Shown here in pieces: positions 8,139 through 16,157 of a stretch of 64,000 bases of DNA. The notes under the pieces were generated by a model. The model was not told the DNA's origin. It did not search any database and worked only from the letters and a program-made list of their open reading frames with translations. Numbering within the stretch: position 1 is the first letter of the stretch; every line of letters starts with the position of its first letter. Origin of the DNA: a virus. A program made the position numbers and the translations under genes. The stretch covers positions 124,001 to 188,000 of IMG/VR virus record IMGVR_UViG_3300020154_000003; one strand, given 5' to 3'.

Positions 8139-8540
8139 ATGGACGAGGAAGAAATTTTGCTAGAAAAAACCGTTATGGCGATTAGAAACGATTTCCTTAA
8201 CAGTAATATTAAATCTCTAGGGGATTGGCTTAAAATCTATGGTGAAGAAACCTATGATGAAACGGCCAAGATCATTGAAGATTACGTTACAAAGGTCAGT
8301 GAAGGCAGATTTGACGAGATCGAGCATTGGCAAAAAGTAGTCATGCTTAATTCAATCGCACTGTACATGATTGAAATGGACTTCGATTTCATACCGCCAG
8401 TACCTGAACATAGGAATAAAATCGTTGCAACATTTATTGAAACCATCCGCACATACAAATACATTAAATTAGGGTATTTAAAACCTACAGGGGAGATATT
8501 GATCTCCAACCCTAAGACCCAAGAATTTGTACAGGCATAA
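8139..8540 (+). CDS. hypothetical protein (133 aa)
   Basis: An acidic, helical protein (MDEEEILLEKTVMAIR). First gene after a 70-bp gap carrying a promoter element. No family is recognised. Confidence 0.6.
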   Translation: MDEEEILLEKTVMAIRNDFLNSNIKSLGDWLKIYGEETYDETAKIIEDYVTKVSEGRFDEIEHWQKVVMLNSIALYMIEMDFDFIPPVPEHRNKIVATFIETIRTYKYIKLGYLKPTGEILISNPKTQEFVQA

Positions 8541-8563
8541 TCTTAATTAAGGATTTTATTAAA

Positions 8564-8851
8564 ATGACAGAAAAAGACAGATTGATCAGTAGATTGATCG
8601 AAAAGGGAGAAATTACGGAGCAAGAAGCTGCGTTGTTGAAAGAAAGTGAAATTGTAATTGTTAAGGAAGAAGATAATGTTTTCCCGAATGACGTGAATCC
8701 GTTCCCACCTGCACAGTTTCCGAAGAATAATTGGATTAACGATGAACTTCAAAGAAGGGCTGATATTGCCAAAAATTGTGGTTGTAATCCTGCCAATGGT
8801 GGTAGTGGTATTTGTGGATGCACCCTTACTGGCCCAATCATAACCTGTTAA
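8564..8851 (+). CDS. hypothetical protein with Cys/Gly-rich tail (95 aa)
   Basis: An acidic helical N-terminus is followed by NCGCNPANGGSGICGC, a compact Cys-rich tail that could bind metal. No family is recognised. Confidence 0.6.
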   Translation: MTEKDRLISRLIEKGEITEQEAALLKESEIVIVKEEDNVFPNDVNPFPPAQFPKNNWINDELQRRADIAKNCGCNPANGGSGICGCTLTGPIITC

Positions 8852-8879
8852 TTTAGCTTTTTTCTTAGTATTTATTAGC

Positions 8880-9296
8880 ATGAAAGTTAAAGAAATTAAG
8901 AAAACGATAAATGAAAATGTGGGTAGAATGATGATTGACGAAGAATCCTTCTTTGAAGGTCATAACTTCATTACCTACGGCAAACAAATTGAATTGGTTA
9001 GCAGCGACAGTGAGCAAGGTCAAGTTGACAAGGATTCAGTAGTGGTCAAATGGATTGCCAAATTCGACATTGGAAATATTGGTGTGTTTGGTGTTAATAT
9101 TGATGTTAAATCGATCACTGCTGAAATTGGTGACGATGAGGACGAAGAGATCGAAAGAGCACCATTGAACTTAAATGGTTTCGAACACGTAATCACAAAA
9201 CGTAAAAATCCTGAAGTACAGGAATTACAAGTTTTTTTGTCGAGCGTTCATATAAACACTGCAGAACATAAAATCGAATACGAATTCACAATATAA
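8880..9296 (+). CDS. hypothetical protein (138 aa)
   Basis: A beta-rich, acidic protein with an N-terminal KVKEIKKTINENVGRMM helix. It is last in the plus-strand run and is followed by a bidirectional terminator. Confidence 0.6.
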   Translation: MKVKEIKKTINENVGRMMIDEESFFEGHNFITYGKQIELVSSDSEQGQVDKDSVVVKWIAKFDIGNIGVFGVNIDVKSITAEIGDDEDEEIERAPLNLNGFEHVITKRKNPEVQELQVFLSSVHINTAEHKIEYEFTI

Positions 9297-9322
9297 AAAA
9301 AGCCCTCCTTCGAGGGCTTTTT
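9295..9322. terminator. bidirectional terminator
   Basis: Stem AGCCCTC/GAGGGCT with loop CTTC, flanked by an A-run on the left and a T-run on the right. It serves the convergent genes 8880 (plus) and 9326 (minus). Confidence 0.85.
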
Positions 9323-9325
9323 CAT

Positions 9326-10204
9326 TTACCACATTACTGGTATTAAGTTTCTCAAAAAATCTTTATCCTGAGTGAAAATAGGTGGCTCAACGACTTGCCA
9401 AGTATTTCTCTTGATATAGTACTGGCCAACCCTTTCCAAATTCGGATGTTGATCATCATCTATCAACCATTTAACATTATCTGCAGTTTTAGGATTTTTC
9501 AAAGCAAGTTTGGCACGATCTTCGGGAAGTGCAACCCATGTCTCTTGTTTAAGAATTACCCTTCCTCTTTTTTGACCTACCGGATAATCATTCCAGTTCT
9601 GACCCTTTTTCCAAATCAGGTCTTGAAGTTGATCAGTGCTCTTCCCATTCAATTCCTTGTGTGAATATAGTGATTGAGCAACGGCCTGAATGGAGTTTCT
9701 GGTTGCATCTTGCTGCCTCCAAATGAAGTAATTAATGACTTCCTCTGATGGTGGAATGGTAAATAACCTGCTGTCAAACATTGCTGTTTTAAAATTTTCA
9801 ATATCCTCTGCAATCGGTATTAAGGCAGTTTCCTTAAACCAACGAGCAAGTCGTAATTGATTGAATTTAGCGGTAGCGAGACTCGATGAAATGGATGCCA
9901 TTTTCTGAACGTTACCATCAAACCATGCTGAGGTGGTTGTCTTTTCAAAATCACTCAATAGAATCGAAATTTCATCTGACTGGACATAACCAAATTTGGC
10001 TCCTTGAATGTTATCACAGAGATATTTTGTGGTTTCATCCATATCCTTAATTAAGTCCGCATCGAATGGTCGCTTAAGTCCACGAGTATAGGTGTGAAAT
10101 GCCTTCCCATCGATCCTTATCATTGTATAGGTTCTTCTAGGAAGATAGGTTCTACTTCTATCCTCATAATAGGTTTTCATTCTGTCGCCAAGTTCATCTT
10201 TCAT
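9326..10204 (-). CDS. Thg1-like tRNA 3'-5' polymerase (tRNA-His guanylyltransferase family)
   Basis: MIRIDGKAFHTYTRGLKRPFD near residue 28 and GYVQSDEISILLSD near residue 90 are the metal-binding carboxylate motifs of Thg1 and Thg1-like proteins, and the length (292 aa) fits. In bacteria, archaea and phages such proteins (TLPs) repair 5'-truncated tRNAs by templated 3'-5' addition. With three phage tRNAs, a suppressor among them, and several Pth2-like proteins nearby, tRNA repair is a sensible role here, but that is inference. It is a lone minus-strand gene among plus-strand genes. Confidence 0.85.
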   Translation of the reverse strand: MKDELGDRMKTYYEDRSRTYLPRRTYTMIRIDGKAFHTYTRGLKRPFDADLIKDMDETTKYLCDNIQGAKFGYVQSDEISILLSDFEKTTTSAWFDGNVQKMASISSSLATAKFNQLRLARWFKETALIPIAEDIENFKTAMFDSRLFTIPPSEEVINYFIWRQQDATRNSIQAVAQSLYSHKELNGKSTDQLQDLIWKKGQNWNDYPVGQKRGRVILKQETWVALPEDRAKLALKNPKTADNVKWLIDDDQHPNLERVGQYYIKRNTWQVVEPPIFTQDKDFLRNLIPVMW

Positions 10205-10251
10205 GATTCAAAATATTTTTTGTAAAAATACGAATAATTTAAATAATATCA

Positions 10252-10259
10252 TATATTTG
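10252..10259 (+). promoter_or_regulatory. possible TAnnTTTG promoter box
   Basis: TATATTTG lies in the divergent gap between the Thg1-like gene and 10264. No well-spaced -33 box is seen, so confidence is low. Confidence 0.3.
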
Positions 10260-10263
10260 CCAT

Positions 10264-10461
10264 GTGAAGCACACAAATTTCATCAAAGATAATGAAGTAC
10301 TACTTAAAGTTGACTTTATTTTTGAGCCAATCAAGGAAATTTCGGCTGTAATTAGGATTAAAGACTGTTTATATCGAGTTGAAAAATTTTGTGATGATTT
10401 CCCCGGACATCCAAATGCACATATACGACACGTCTTTCTAATAGATTGTGAACAATTTTAA
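10264..10461 (+). CDS. hypothetical protein (65 aa)
   Basis: The start is a GTG; the overlapping ATG is followed at once by TGA. The small product (KHTNFIKDNEVLLKV...) is probably beta-rich. No family is recognised. Confidence 0.5.
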   Translation: MKHTNFIKDNEVLLKVDFIFEPIKEISAVIRIKDCLYRVEKFCDDFPGHPNAHIRHVFLIDCEQF

Positions 10462-10503
10462 AACAAAAACAAGAACTTTACGTAAAATTCATAAATCCCC
10501 ACA

Positions 10504-11379
10504 ATGACACTAATATTAGACCTCACCAAAGGAGTCACCGAAACCACAGCATACAAAGCATGGAAATTTCCGGGTGGCGAAATTCACTTCAAGTTCTCAG
10601 ATGAATTTATACGTTGGCTAAATTCTCACAGATCGCTCGAAATTCAGACCAGAATAAACACCTCAGATGATTTTCTGTTTTTACTTCTAGTAATTGATAC
10701 GTTGAAGAAGGATTATCAGAATCACACCATCGATGTTTTCATCCCTTATATGCTTTACCAGCAAGCAGATAGAGATTTCAGTGTTGGCGAATGTTTTAGT
10801 CTCAGAACTGTAACCAAAATTCTGAATGCCATTGGTGTAAATTCATACACGATTTACGATCCCCACTCAGATGTTACTCCAGCTTTACTTCAGAACTGTA
10901 AGGTTATCGACAATAGCGATTACATCAAATGGGTGCTTGAGCAACTACCTTCATTAGGTAAATATTCCAATGGATTCAACGTTGTTATGCTTTCCCCCGA
11001 TGCTGGTGCATATAAGAAAATCTATAAACTCGCCAATAAAATTCAATTCAAGGGTGAGGTTGCGTCAGCCAATAAATCTCGTTCGATTTCAACTGGAAAT
11101 ATAGACTCATTGGAACTGTCGAAACATGATTTCGAAGGTAAGGATGTGTTGATTGTTGATGACATCTGTATCGGTGGTAGAACCTTTATTGAACTAGCAA
11201 AGAAGTTGAAGGAACGGAATGTTGGTGATTTATATCTCGCAATTTCTCACGGCATTTTTAGTAACGGATATGATGAACTAAGTCTCTACTACAAAAAGGT
11301 ATTCACTACTAACAGTAGAAAAAATGAATACAATCACGAATTAATTTCAACCTTTAACATTTTTGGCGATAATGACTGA
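10504..11379 (+). CDS. PRPP-synthetase-like enzyme, candidate ADP-ribose pyrophosphokinase (Adps-like)
   Basis: The protein has the ribose-phosphate pyrophosphokinase layout: FIPYMLYQQADRDFSVGECFS in the N-terminal half and the PRPP-binding loop VDDICIGGRTF near residue 220. It is a little shorter than cellular Prs (291 versus about 315 aa). Prs makes PRPP. In the phage NARP1 pathway a Prs homologue, Adps, instead pyrophosphorylates ADP-ribose for use by a NAMPT homologue, and a NAMPT-like gene lies at 12210. Sequence alone does not settle which substrate is used. Confidence 0.75.
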   Translation: MTLILDLTKGVTETTAYKAWKFPGGEIHFKFSDEFIRWLNSHRSLEIQTRINTSDDFLFLLLVIDTLKKDYQNHTIDVFIPYMLYQQADRDFSVGECFSLRTVTKILNAIGVNSYTIYDPHSDVTPALLQNCKVIDNSDYIKWVLEQLPSLGKYSNGFNVVMLSPDAGAYKKIYKLANKIQFKGEVASANKSRSISTGNIDSLELSKHDFEGKDVLIVDDICIGGRTFIELAKKLKERNVGDLYLAISHGIFSNGYDELSLYYKKVFTTNSRKNEYNHELISTFNIFGDND

Positions 11380-11791
11380 TAGTTCGTTAGATACATTTTT
11401 CGATATTAAAACTTGTATTGATAGACTTTACTGCGAGTGGAAGAAACATCCCAAATTAATTATCGCTGTCGATTTCGATGACACGGTTTTTGATTTCCAT
11501 AATAGAAATCAAGTTCATGATAATGTGATTAATCTCCTTCATGAATGTAAAAAAGAAGGTTTCTACATTGTCGTATTCACAGCATCCAAGCCTGAACGCT
11601 ATGACTTCATAAAGGACTACATGGAAATGAAGGGTATCGAAATTGATGGCATTAATAAAAATGTTATCGAACTTCCTTACGGCAATAACGGAAAGATATA
11701 CTACAACATTTTATTGGATGACCGTGCTGGCTTATTTCAAGCTGTTACTATTCTCACTAGCGTTTTATTTAAAATACGAAACAAAGCATGA
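11372..11791 (+). CDS. HAD-like phosphatase
   Basis: AVDFDDTVFDF (motif I DxD), VVFTASK (motif II) and LLDDRAG (motif IV) mark a compact HAD hydrolase of the phage nucleotidase kind. I chose the ATG at 11372, which overlaps the previous stop; the next gene overlaps its own stop (ATGA). It therefore sits inside the Prs-like/NAMPT-like operon. Confidence 0.7.
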   Translation: MTDSSLDTFFDIKTCIDRLYCEWKKHPKLIIAVDFDDTVFDFHNRNQVHDNVINLLHECKKEGFYIVVFTASKPERYDFIKDYMEMKGIEIDGINKNVIELPYGNNGKIYYNILLDDRAGLFQAVTILTSVLFKIRNKA

Positions 11792-12213
11792 TAGTATTTG
11801 TGGCGACTCCATTTTGGAGTTTTGATAAAGAAGTGTCTGAACGAAGAACTGCGATAATAAGCAAGTATTGCGGGCAATTATTGCGTGAGGGTATTATGTG
11901 TACTTCGCCAGTTGTTTTTGGAGTAACTATACTGAAATATACTGACCTACCGGGAAATTTTGCCTTTTGGGATAAACTTAGTTTTACCACTTTGGCAGCT
12001 TCAGATGTGCTACACGTACTTATGCTCCCCGGATGGGATGAATCGAGAGGCGTTAGTGAGGAAATAAAATTCGCACTAGAAAGAAAAATACCAATAAAAT
12101 ATTTTGATGTTTCCGAAGATAGATATGGCAGTCCCACTTTCAAAGAAAATAGCAGATCAATAGCTATTGGCAACCTAATAAGAAAAATTAATCATAAAAA
12201 AAATAACCCATGA
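11788..12213 (+). CDS. DUF1937-like (nucleoside 2-deoxyribosyltransferase-fold) protein
   Basis: VFVATPFWSFDKEVSERR at the start, CTSPVVFG in the middle and LPGWDESRGVSEEIKFAL in the second half follow the DUF1937 pattern, related to the nucleoside 2-deoxyribosyltransferase fold. Such folds bind nucleotide sugars. Coupled by ATGA overlaps on both sides to the HAD and NAMPT-like genes, so a role in the same NAD/nucleotide step is plausible. Confidence 0.6.
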   Translation: MIVFVATPFWSFDKEVSERRTAIISKYCGQLLREGIMCTSPVVFGVTILKYTDLPGNFAFWDKLSFTTLAASDVLHVLMLPGWDESRGVSEEIKFALERKIPIKYFDVSEDRYGSPTFKENSRSIAIGNLIRKINHKKNNP

Positions 12214-13781
12214 AAATGAATCCATTTTTAATGGCTGACTTTTACAAGATCGGTCACCCATTTCAATACCCCAAAGGTACAAATCTTGTTTATGCTAACT
12301 TAACACCACGTAATTCCAGAATCAAGGGAGTTGACAAGATGGTGTTCTTTGGCCTTCAATATTTTATCAAGCATTACTTGATTAAGTATTTCAACGAAAA
12401 CTTCTTCGATCTTCCGAAAGACGAAGTGATGAATTCATACAGAAGAAGAATTCTCACCTCATTAGGTTCCGATCTACCTTATTATGATCACATTGCAAAT
12501 CTTCACGATTTGGGTTATCTCCCAATCGAGATTAAAGCTTTGCCAGAAGGAAGCAAGGTGAAGATGCGTGTGCCAGTACTGACTGTCAAAAATACACACC
12601 CTGAATTTTATTGGTTGACCAATTTCATAGAAACAATCATGTCCGATATTGTGTGGCAACCATGTACCTCCGCTACTATTGCCCACGAATACCGTAAACT
12701 TCTCAACAAGTTTGGTGAAGAAACTGGTATGCACCCCGACTTTATTCAATGGCAAGGTCACGACTTCAGCTTTAGAGGTATGAGTTCCTTCGAGAGTGCA
12801 TATACTTCAGCTATGGGGCACTTATTATCTTTTACTGGCACTGACACCATTCCGGGGATTGATGCTCTTGAAACGTATTACAATGCTAATGCGGATTACG
12901 AATTAATTGGTGGTAGTGTCAATGCTACCGAACACAGTGTTATGTGTGCTGGTGAAAAGGATTCAGAGTACGAGACTTACAGACGTTTGATCTGTGATGT
13001 ATACCCTAAAGGCATCGTATCAATTGTTTCAGATACTTGGGATTTATGGTTCGTACTAACTCAGATCATACCTCAATTGAAAGAAGCGATTCTCAATAGG
13101 GAAGGTAAGGTTGTTATTCGTCCTGACAGTGGCGATCCTGTTAAAATTCTTACAGGTTACTTCAAGAACGAATTGACTGTGATCGATGGCAAATATTACC
13201 GTAACACTGATGTTGATGCTCATGATATTGACGCAACTAAGCTAACGCTTAAAGCAGGTGCCAAAGAAGTTGGTGAAGCTGAAAGAAAAGGTGTTATTGA
13301 GGTTCTTTGGGACGTGTTTGGTGGAACCATCACTGACAAAGGTTACAAACTACTGGACGAACATATTGGGGCAATTTACGGTGACAGTATCACACTTACT
13401 CGTGCAGAAGAAATTTGTCAGCGATTGAAAGATAAGGGATTTGCTTCACAAGTTGTACTTGGTATCGGTAGCTACACTTATCAGTACAACACCAGAGATA
13501 CCTTTGGTACTGCAATGAAGTCTACCTATGTTGAAGTTAACGGTGAAGGAAGAGAAATTTTCAAATCTCCTGCGACTGATGATGGAACTAAAAAATCTGC
13601 CAGAGGCTTGCTGAAAGTTGTGAAAGATGAGGACGGTGAATTCGTACTTGTAGATCAGGTGTCTTGGGAAGAAGAGGCTGAGGGAGAATTAACACCAGTC
13701 TTTAAGGATGGTAAGTTACTTGTTGACCAGTCATTGAGCGAAATAAGGGCAAGATTGAGTGAAGTAGTAGAGGTAGTATAA
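12210..13781 (+). CDS. NAMPT-like nicotinamide (ADP-)phosphoribosyltransferase, NadV/Namat-like
   Basis: Length 523 aa and motifs DFYKIGHPFQYP (start), HDFSFRGM, ATEHSVM (the conserved catalytic-region His), VIRPDSGDP and YGDSIT match nicotinamide phosphoribosyltransferases. NAMPT joins nicotinamide to PRPP to give NMN; the phage homologue Namat joins nicotinamide to ADP-ribose pyrophosphate to give NAD+ directly. Position two genes after a Prs homologue favours the NARP1 arrangement, which restores NAD+ during infection against NAD-depleting defences. Confidence 0.85.
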   Translation: MKMNPFLMADFYKIGHPFQYPKGTNLVYANLTPRNSRIKGVDKMVFFGLQYFIKHYLIKYFNENFFDLPKDEVMNSYRRRILTSLGSDLPYYDHIANLHDLGYLPIEIKALPEGSKVKMRVPVLTVKNTHPEFYWLTNFIETIMSDIVWQPCTSATIAHEYRKLLNKFGEETGMHPDFIQWQGHDFSFRGMSSFESAYTSAMGHLLSFTGTDTIPGIDALETYYNANADYELIGGSVNATEHSVMCAGEKDSEYETYRRLICDVYPKGIVSIVSDTWDLWFVLTQIIPQLKEAILNREGKVVIRPDSGDPVKILTGYFKNELTVIDGKYYRNTDVDAHDIDATKLTLKAGAKEVGEAERKGVIEVLWDVFGGTITDKGYKLLDEHIGAIYGDSITLTRAEEICQRLKDKGFASQVVLGIGSYTYQYNTRDTFGTAMKSTYVEVNGEGREIFKSPATDDGTKKSARGLLKVVKDEDGEFVLVDQVSWEEEAEGELTPVFKDGKLLVDQSLSEIRARLSEVVEVV

Positions 13782-13782
13782 T

Positions 13783-14208
13783 TTGAAAGGCGAAGATAGA
13801 TTAGATTTAAATCAGTTACTGAAAGGTTACCCAAAATGTGATCTTTTGGTGACTGATTTTTTTGGAGTTGAGGATAAGAACGAAATCCATTTCAGGGATT
13901 TATATGATTTTTTTGATAAGTACGATTACCATCCCACTGTTGAACACTATTATCGTAACGAAAACGCATATTGGGTTCACAATATAATGAACCCTTCGCA
14001 CCTACCAGTAAGTAAACAAAAAGAATTTAAGTATAGGAAAGATGCTGAACTGCAGATGTTTATACTCTCATTCCATAATATGGAGGAAATATTAACTCCA
14101 TTGGAACCACATTATAGAACTGACACAACATCAAACTTTGGATTTTATAATTATGGCGATAATGACGCTAACCAAAACACTACTGACTTTACGGAATTGC
14201 CTTTCTGA
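13783..14208 (+). CDS. hypothetical protein (141 aa)
   Basis: Starts at a TTG right after the NAMPT-like stop. Aromatic- and His-rich (HPTVEHYYRNENAYWVHN), ending in an Asn/Asp-rich tail. No family is recognised. Confidence 0.55.
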   Translation: MKGEDRLDLNQLLKGYPKCDLLVTDFFGVEDKNEIHFRDLYDFFDKYDYHPTVEHYYRNENAYWVHNIMNPSHLPVSKQKEFKYRKDAELQMFILSFHNMEEILTPLEPHYRTDTTSNFGFYNYGDNDANQNTTDFTELPF

Positions 14209-14545
14209 CGATCTTCTCAAACCAAAATATAGAAATCGGTATCGACCAATTAAAAGCACTGGTCATTGCTATGTCGCCTCTGAAGCAGTATATTATTTGG
14301 TTGGAAAGAAATTAGGATATAAACCACATTACGTTAAAATTAATGGTGATACCCATTGGTTTTTAATGACAGACAATGGAGTGGACATACTCGATCCCAC
14401 GTATGATCAATTTCCCTCATTACCAAATTATAGTTCAGGAAAGCGGTGTGGATTTTTAACAAAAAAGCCATCAAAAAGATGTAAAATTTTGTTGAAAAAG
14501 ATAAAAAGTTTAAATTTGAATAATGGACAAAGTAAACGAAATTGA
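14153..14545 (+). CDS. putative papain-like peptidase-fold protein
   Basis: I chose the ATG at 14153. GHCYVASEAVYYL, a later THWFLM and ILDPTYDQF supply Cys, His and Asp in the order of a papain/NlpC-like triad; this combination recurs in phage hypothetical proteins. Catalysis is inferred from these residues only. It overlaps both neighbours. Confidence 0.5.
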   Translation: MAIMTLTKTLLTLRNCLSDDLLKPKYRNRYRPIKSTGHCYVASEAVYYLVGKKLGYKPHYVKINGDTHWFLMTDNGVDILDPTYDQFPSLPNYSSGKRCGFLTKKPSKRCKILLKKIKSLNLNNGQSKRN

Positions 14546-14933
14546 ACAACCTTCCTCATTGGAGAGTTGTTTTGAATATCTGGATAAGAAATTAGTCGAT
14601 AAAGACTTATTTAAAAACTCACCAGAAAATAAAGTGCTTGGAATGTGCCACTTTTCCTTGGGAATGTGGATGAGAAATAATTGGTATCTCTGGTGGAGTG
14701 AAGATTTGGCAAAGCAATTTGCTGAGAAGGGTTACCCACAAGAAAAACCTCTTCTAGTAAAATACTTCAATGAAGAGTTAGGGATATTTCATGCTGATGA
14801 TATGAGTAGCATTATCATAACTTCGTATCATAGAAAACTTAATGACCTCACCTTACGTCTTGACCTGCAGGCTAAGAAATATCAAGATTTCTGGCAAAAT
14901 AGTGTCGATAAAAAATTGATGGATGAAGAATAA
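14523..14933 (+). CDS. DUF6794-type protein
   Basis: LGMCHFSLGMWMRNNWYLWW and HADDMSSIIITSYHRKL match the DUF6794 pattern (G-M-W-x-R-N-x-W then DDMSxII), a family common in Bacteroidota and their phages. Function unknown. Confidence 0.6.
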   Translation: MDKVNEIEQPSSLESCFEYLDKKLVDKDLFKNSPENKVLGMCHFSLGMWMRNNWYLWWSEDLAKQFAEKGYPQEKPLLVKYFNEELGIFHADDMSSIIITSYHRKLNDLTLRLDLQAKKYQDFWQNSVDKKLMDEE

Positions 14934-15552
14934 AATATCATACATATTAATACTCTTATTAGTAATATTAACTTCCTTTAATTCAAAACCAGCAACTGGT
15001 TGTCTCGAACTCGATTTAATTCTCATCGGGGATTACTCGTCCAGTTTAAGGGGTCAAGAACATTATTTTGTAGGTGCATGTAGAACATTCGTTAAGAAAT
15101 TTCAATTATCTGAACAAACAATCAAAATTGGTATAGTAACCTTTAATGATACTGCAAAACTAATCAGTCCTTTAAGTAGTGATACTTCCTTTATCACTAG
15201 CAGAATTAATGAGTTGGCTGAAGAAATAGGTGAAGATTGGACTAATATGGAGAAAGGATTATTCGTGGCTTTTAATGAGTTCACAAATAACGGCAGACCA
15301 AATGCACAGAAAATGATTATAATCCTTTCTGACGGTGCAGTCAACGATCCGGGCGATAAAACTTCAGCACCCATAACTACGATGGAAATTATTCAACAAC
15401 TTAGAATGACTGGTATGGGTGTGTGTAGCATCTTAATTAAGAGCGGTGAAGAGGAACCAGAATTCATGAAAGCGATTTCATCAGGATGTTACGCAGAATC
15501 TAGCTACGAAAATCTAGCAATCGAATTGGCTAAATTAGATGTTTGTCTCTAA
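14923..15552 (+). CDS. secreted VWA-domain protein
   Basis: A signal peptide (MKNKISYILILLLVILTSF) is followed by a VWA fold: GDYSSSLRG (DxSxS MIDAS), a central threonine region (DWTNMEKGL) and LSDGAVND. The mature protein should be periplasmic or outside the cell. It could bind a protein partner through Mg2+, but the partner is unknown. Its start overlaps the previous stop. Confidence 0.75.
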   Translation: MKNKISYILILLLVILTSFNSKPATGCLELDLILIGDYSSSLRGQEHYFVGACRTFVKKFQLSEQTIKIGIVTFNDTAKLISPLSSDTSFITSRINELAEEIGEDWTNMEKGLFVAFNEFTNNGRPNAQKMIIILSDGAVNDPGDKTSAPITTMEIIQQLRMTGMGVCSILIKSGEEEPEFMKAISSGCYAESSYENLAIELAKLDVCL

Positions 15553-16153
15553 AAAAAATGTGTGGAAGCCAGCTTCTCTGGATGTGATGCGTCAAATTGC
15601 AAACGCTGAGAAAGATTGGGCATCCTTACTGAAATCGGAGAACACATATAAAAAATTTTTCAAGAAATTGCTTTTTTGGCGTAAACCAAAAACACAATTC
15701 GAAGGAGTTACGTTTCCGGTAGTAAGAAAAGTCTTTGCTAATTTGATGGCTAACGATATTGTTGGAGTACAACCAATGGCAGCACCATCCAATGGTCTTT
15801 ATGCGAATTACATCACAATAACATTCAAACTTGGGAAACCAATTAAGCATAAAATTGTTGGAAAGACACCCGGAGAATATTTAATAAATTTAATACATGC
15901 TTGGAATAGTTTGCCTGATCGATTTGTGAAAGAGGACATTGTTGGTTACTATCACTATAAACTCGCGGCACTGCTTAAGGTTTATCCTACCATCCTCGAT
16001 GAGTATGAAACTGACGATTACACAAAAGATTTGATGTTTGTATTGGAAGGACAGAAGCCCAAACATAAATTTGAAGGTTACAAACCGATACCCCAAATTT
16101 TAAATGGTAATGATGGACATATACCGTTATGGCCTATTCCAAATAAAATATAG
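15539..16153 (+). CDS. protein with T4 gp23-like capsid motif (204 aa)
   Basis: FPVVRKVFANLMANDIVGVQ, continuing PMAAPSNGLYA, closely follows the T4 gp23 segment VRRAIPNLIAFDICGVQPM. The rest does not look like a full capsid protein, which would be over 400 aa. It may be a detached capsid-derived domain. The gene ends in TAG; readthrough would add only four more codons after it (CAA AAT GAA GAC) before TAA. Confidence 0.55.
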   Translation: MFVSKKNVWKPASLDVMRQIANAEKDWASLLKSENTYKKFFKKLLFWRKPKTQFEGVTFPVVRKVFANLMANDIVGVQPMAAPSNGLYANYITITFKLGKPIKHKIVGKTPGEYLINLIHAWNSLPDRFVKEDIVGYYHYKLAALLKVYPTILDEYETDDYTKDLMFVLEGQKPKHKFEGYKPIPQILNGNDGHIPLWPIPNKI

Positions 16154-16157
16154 CAAA

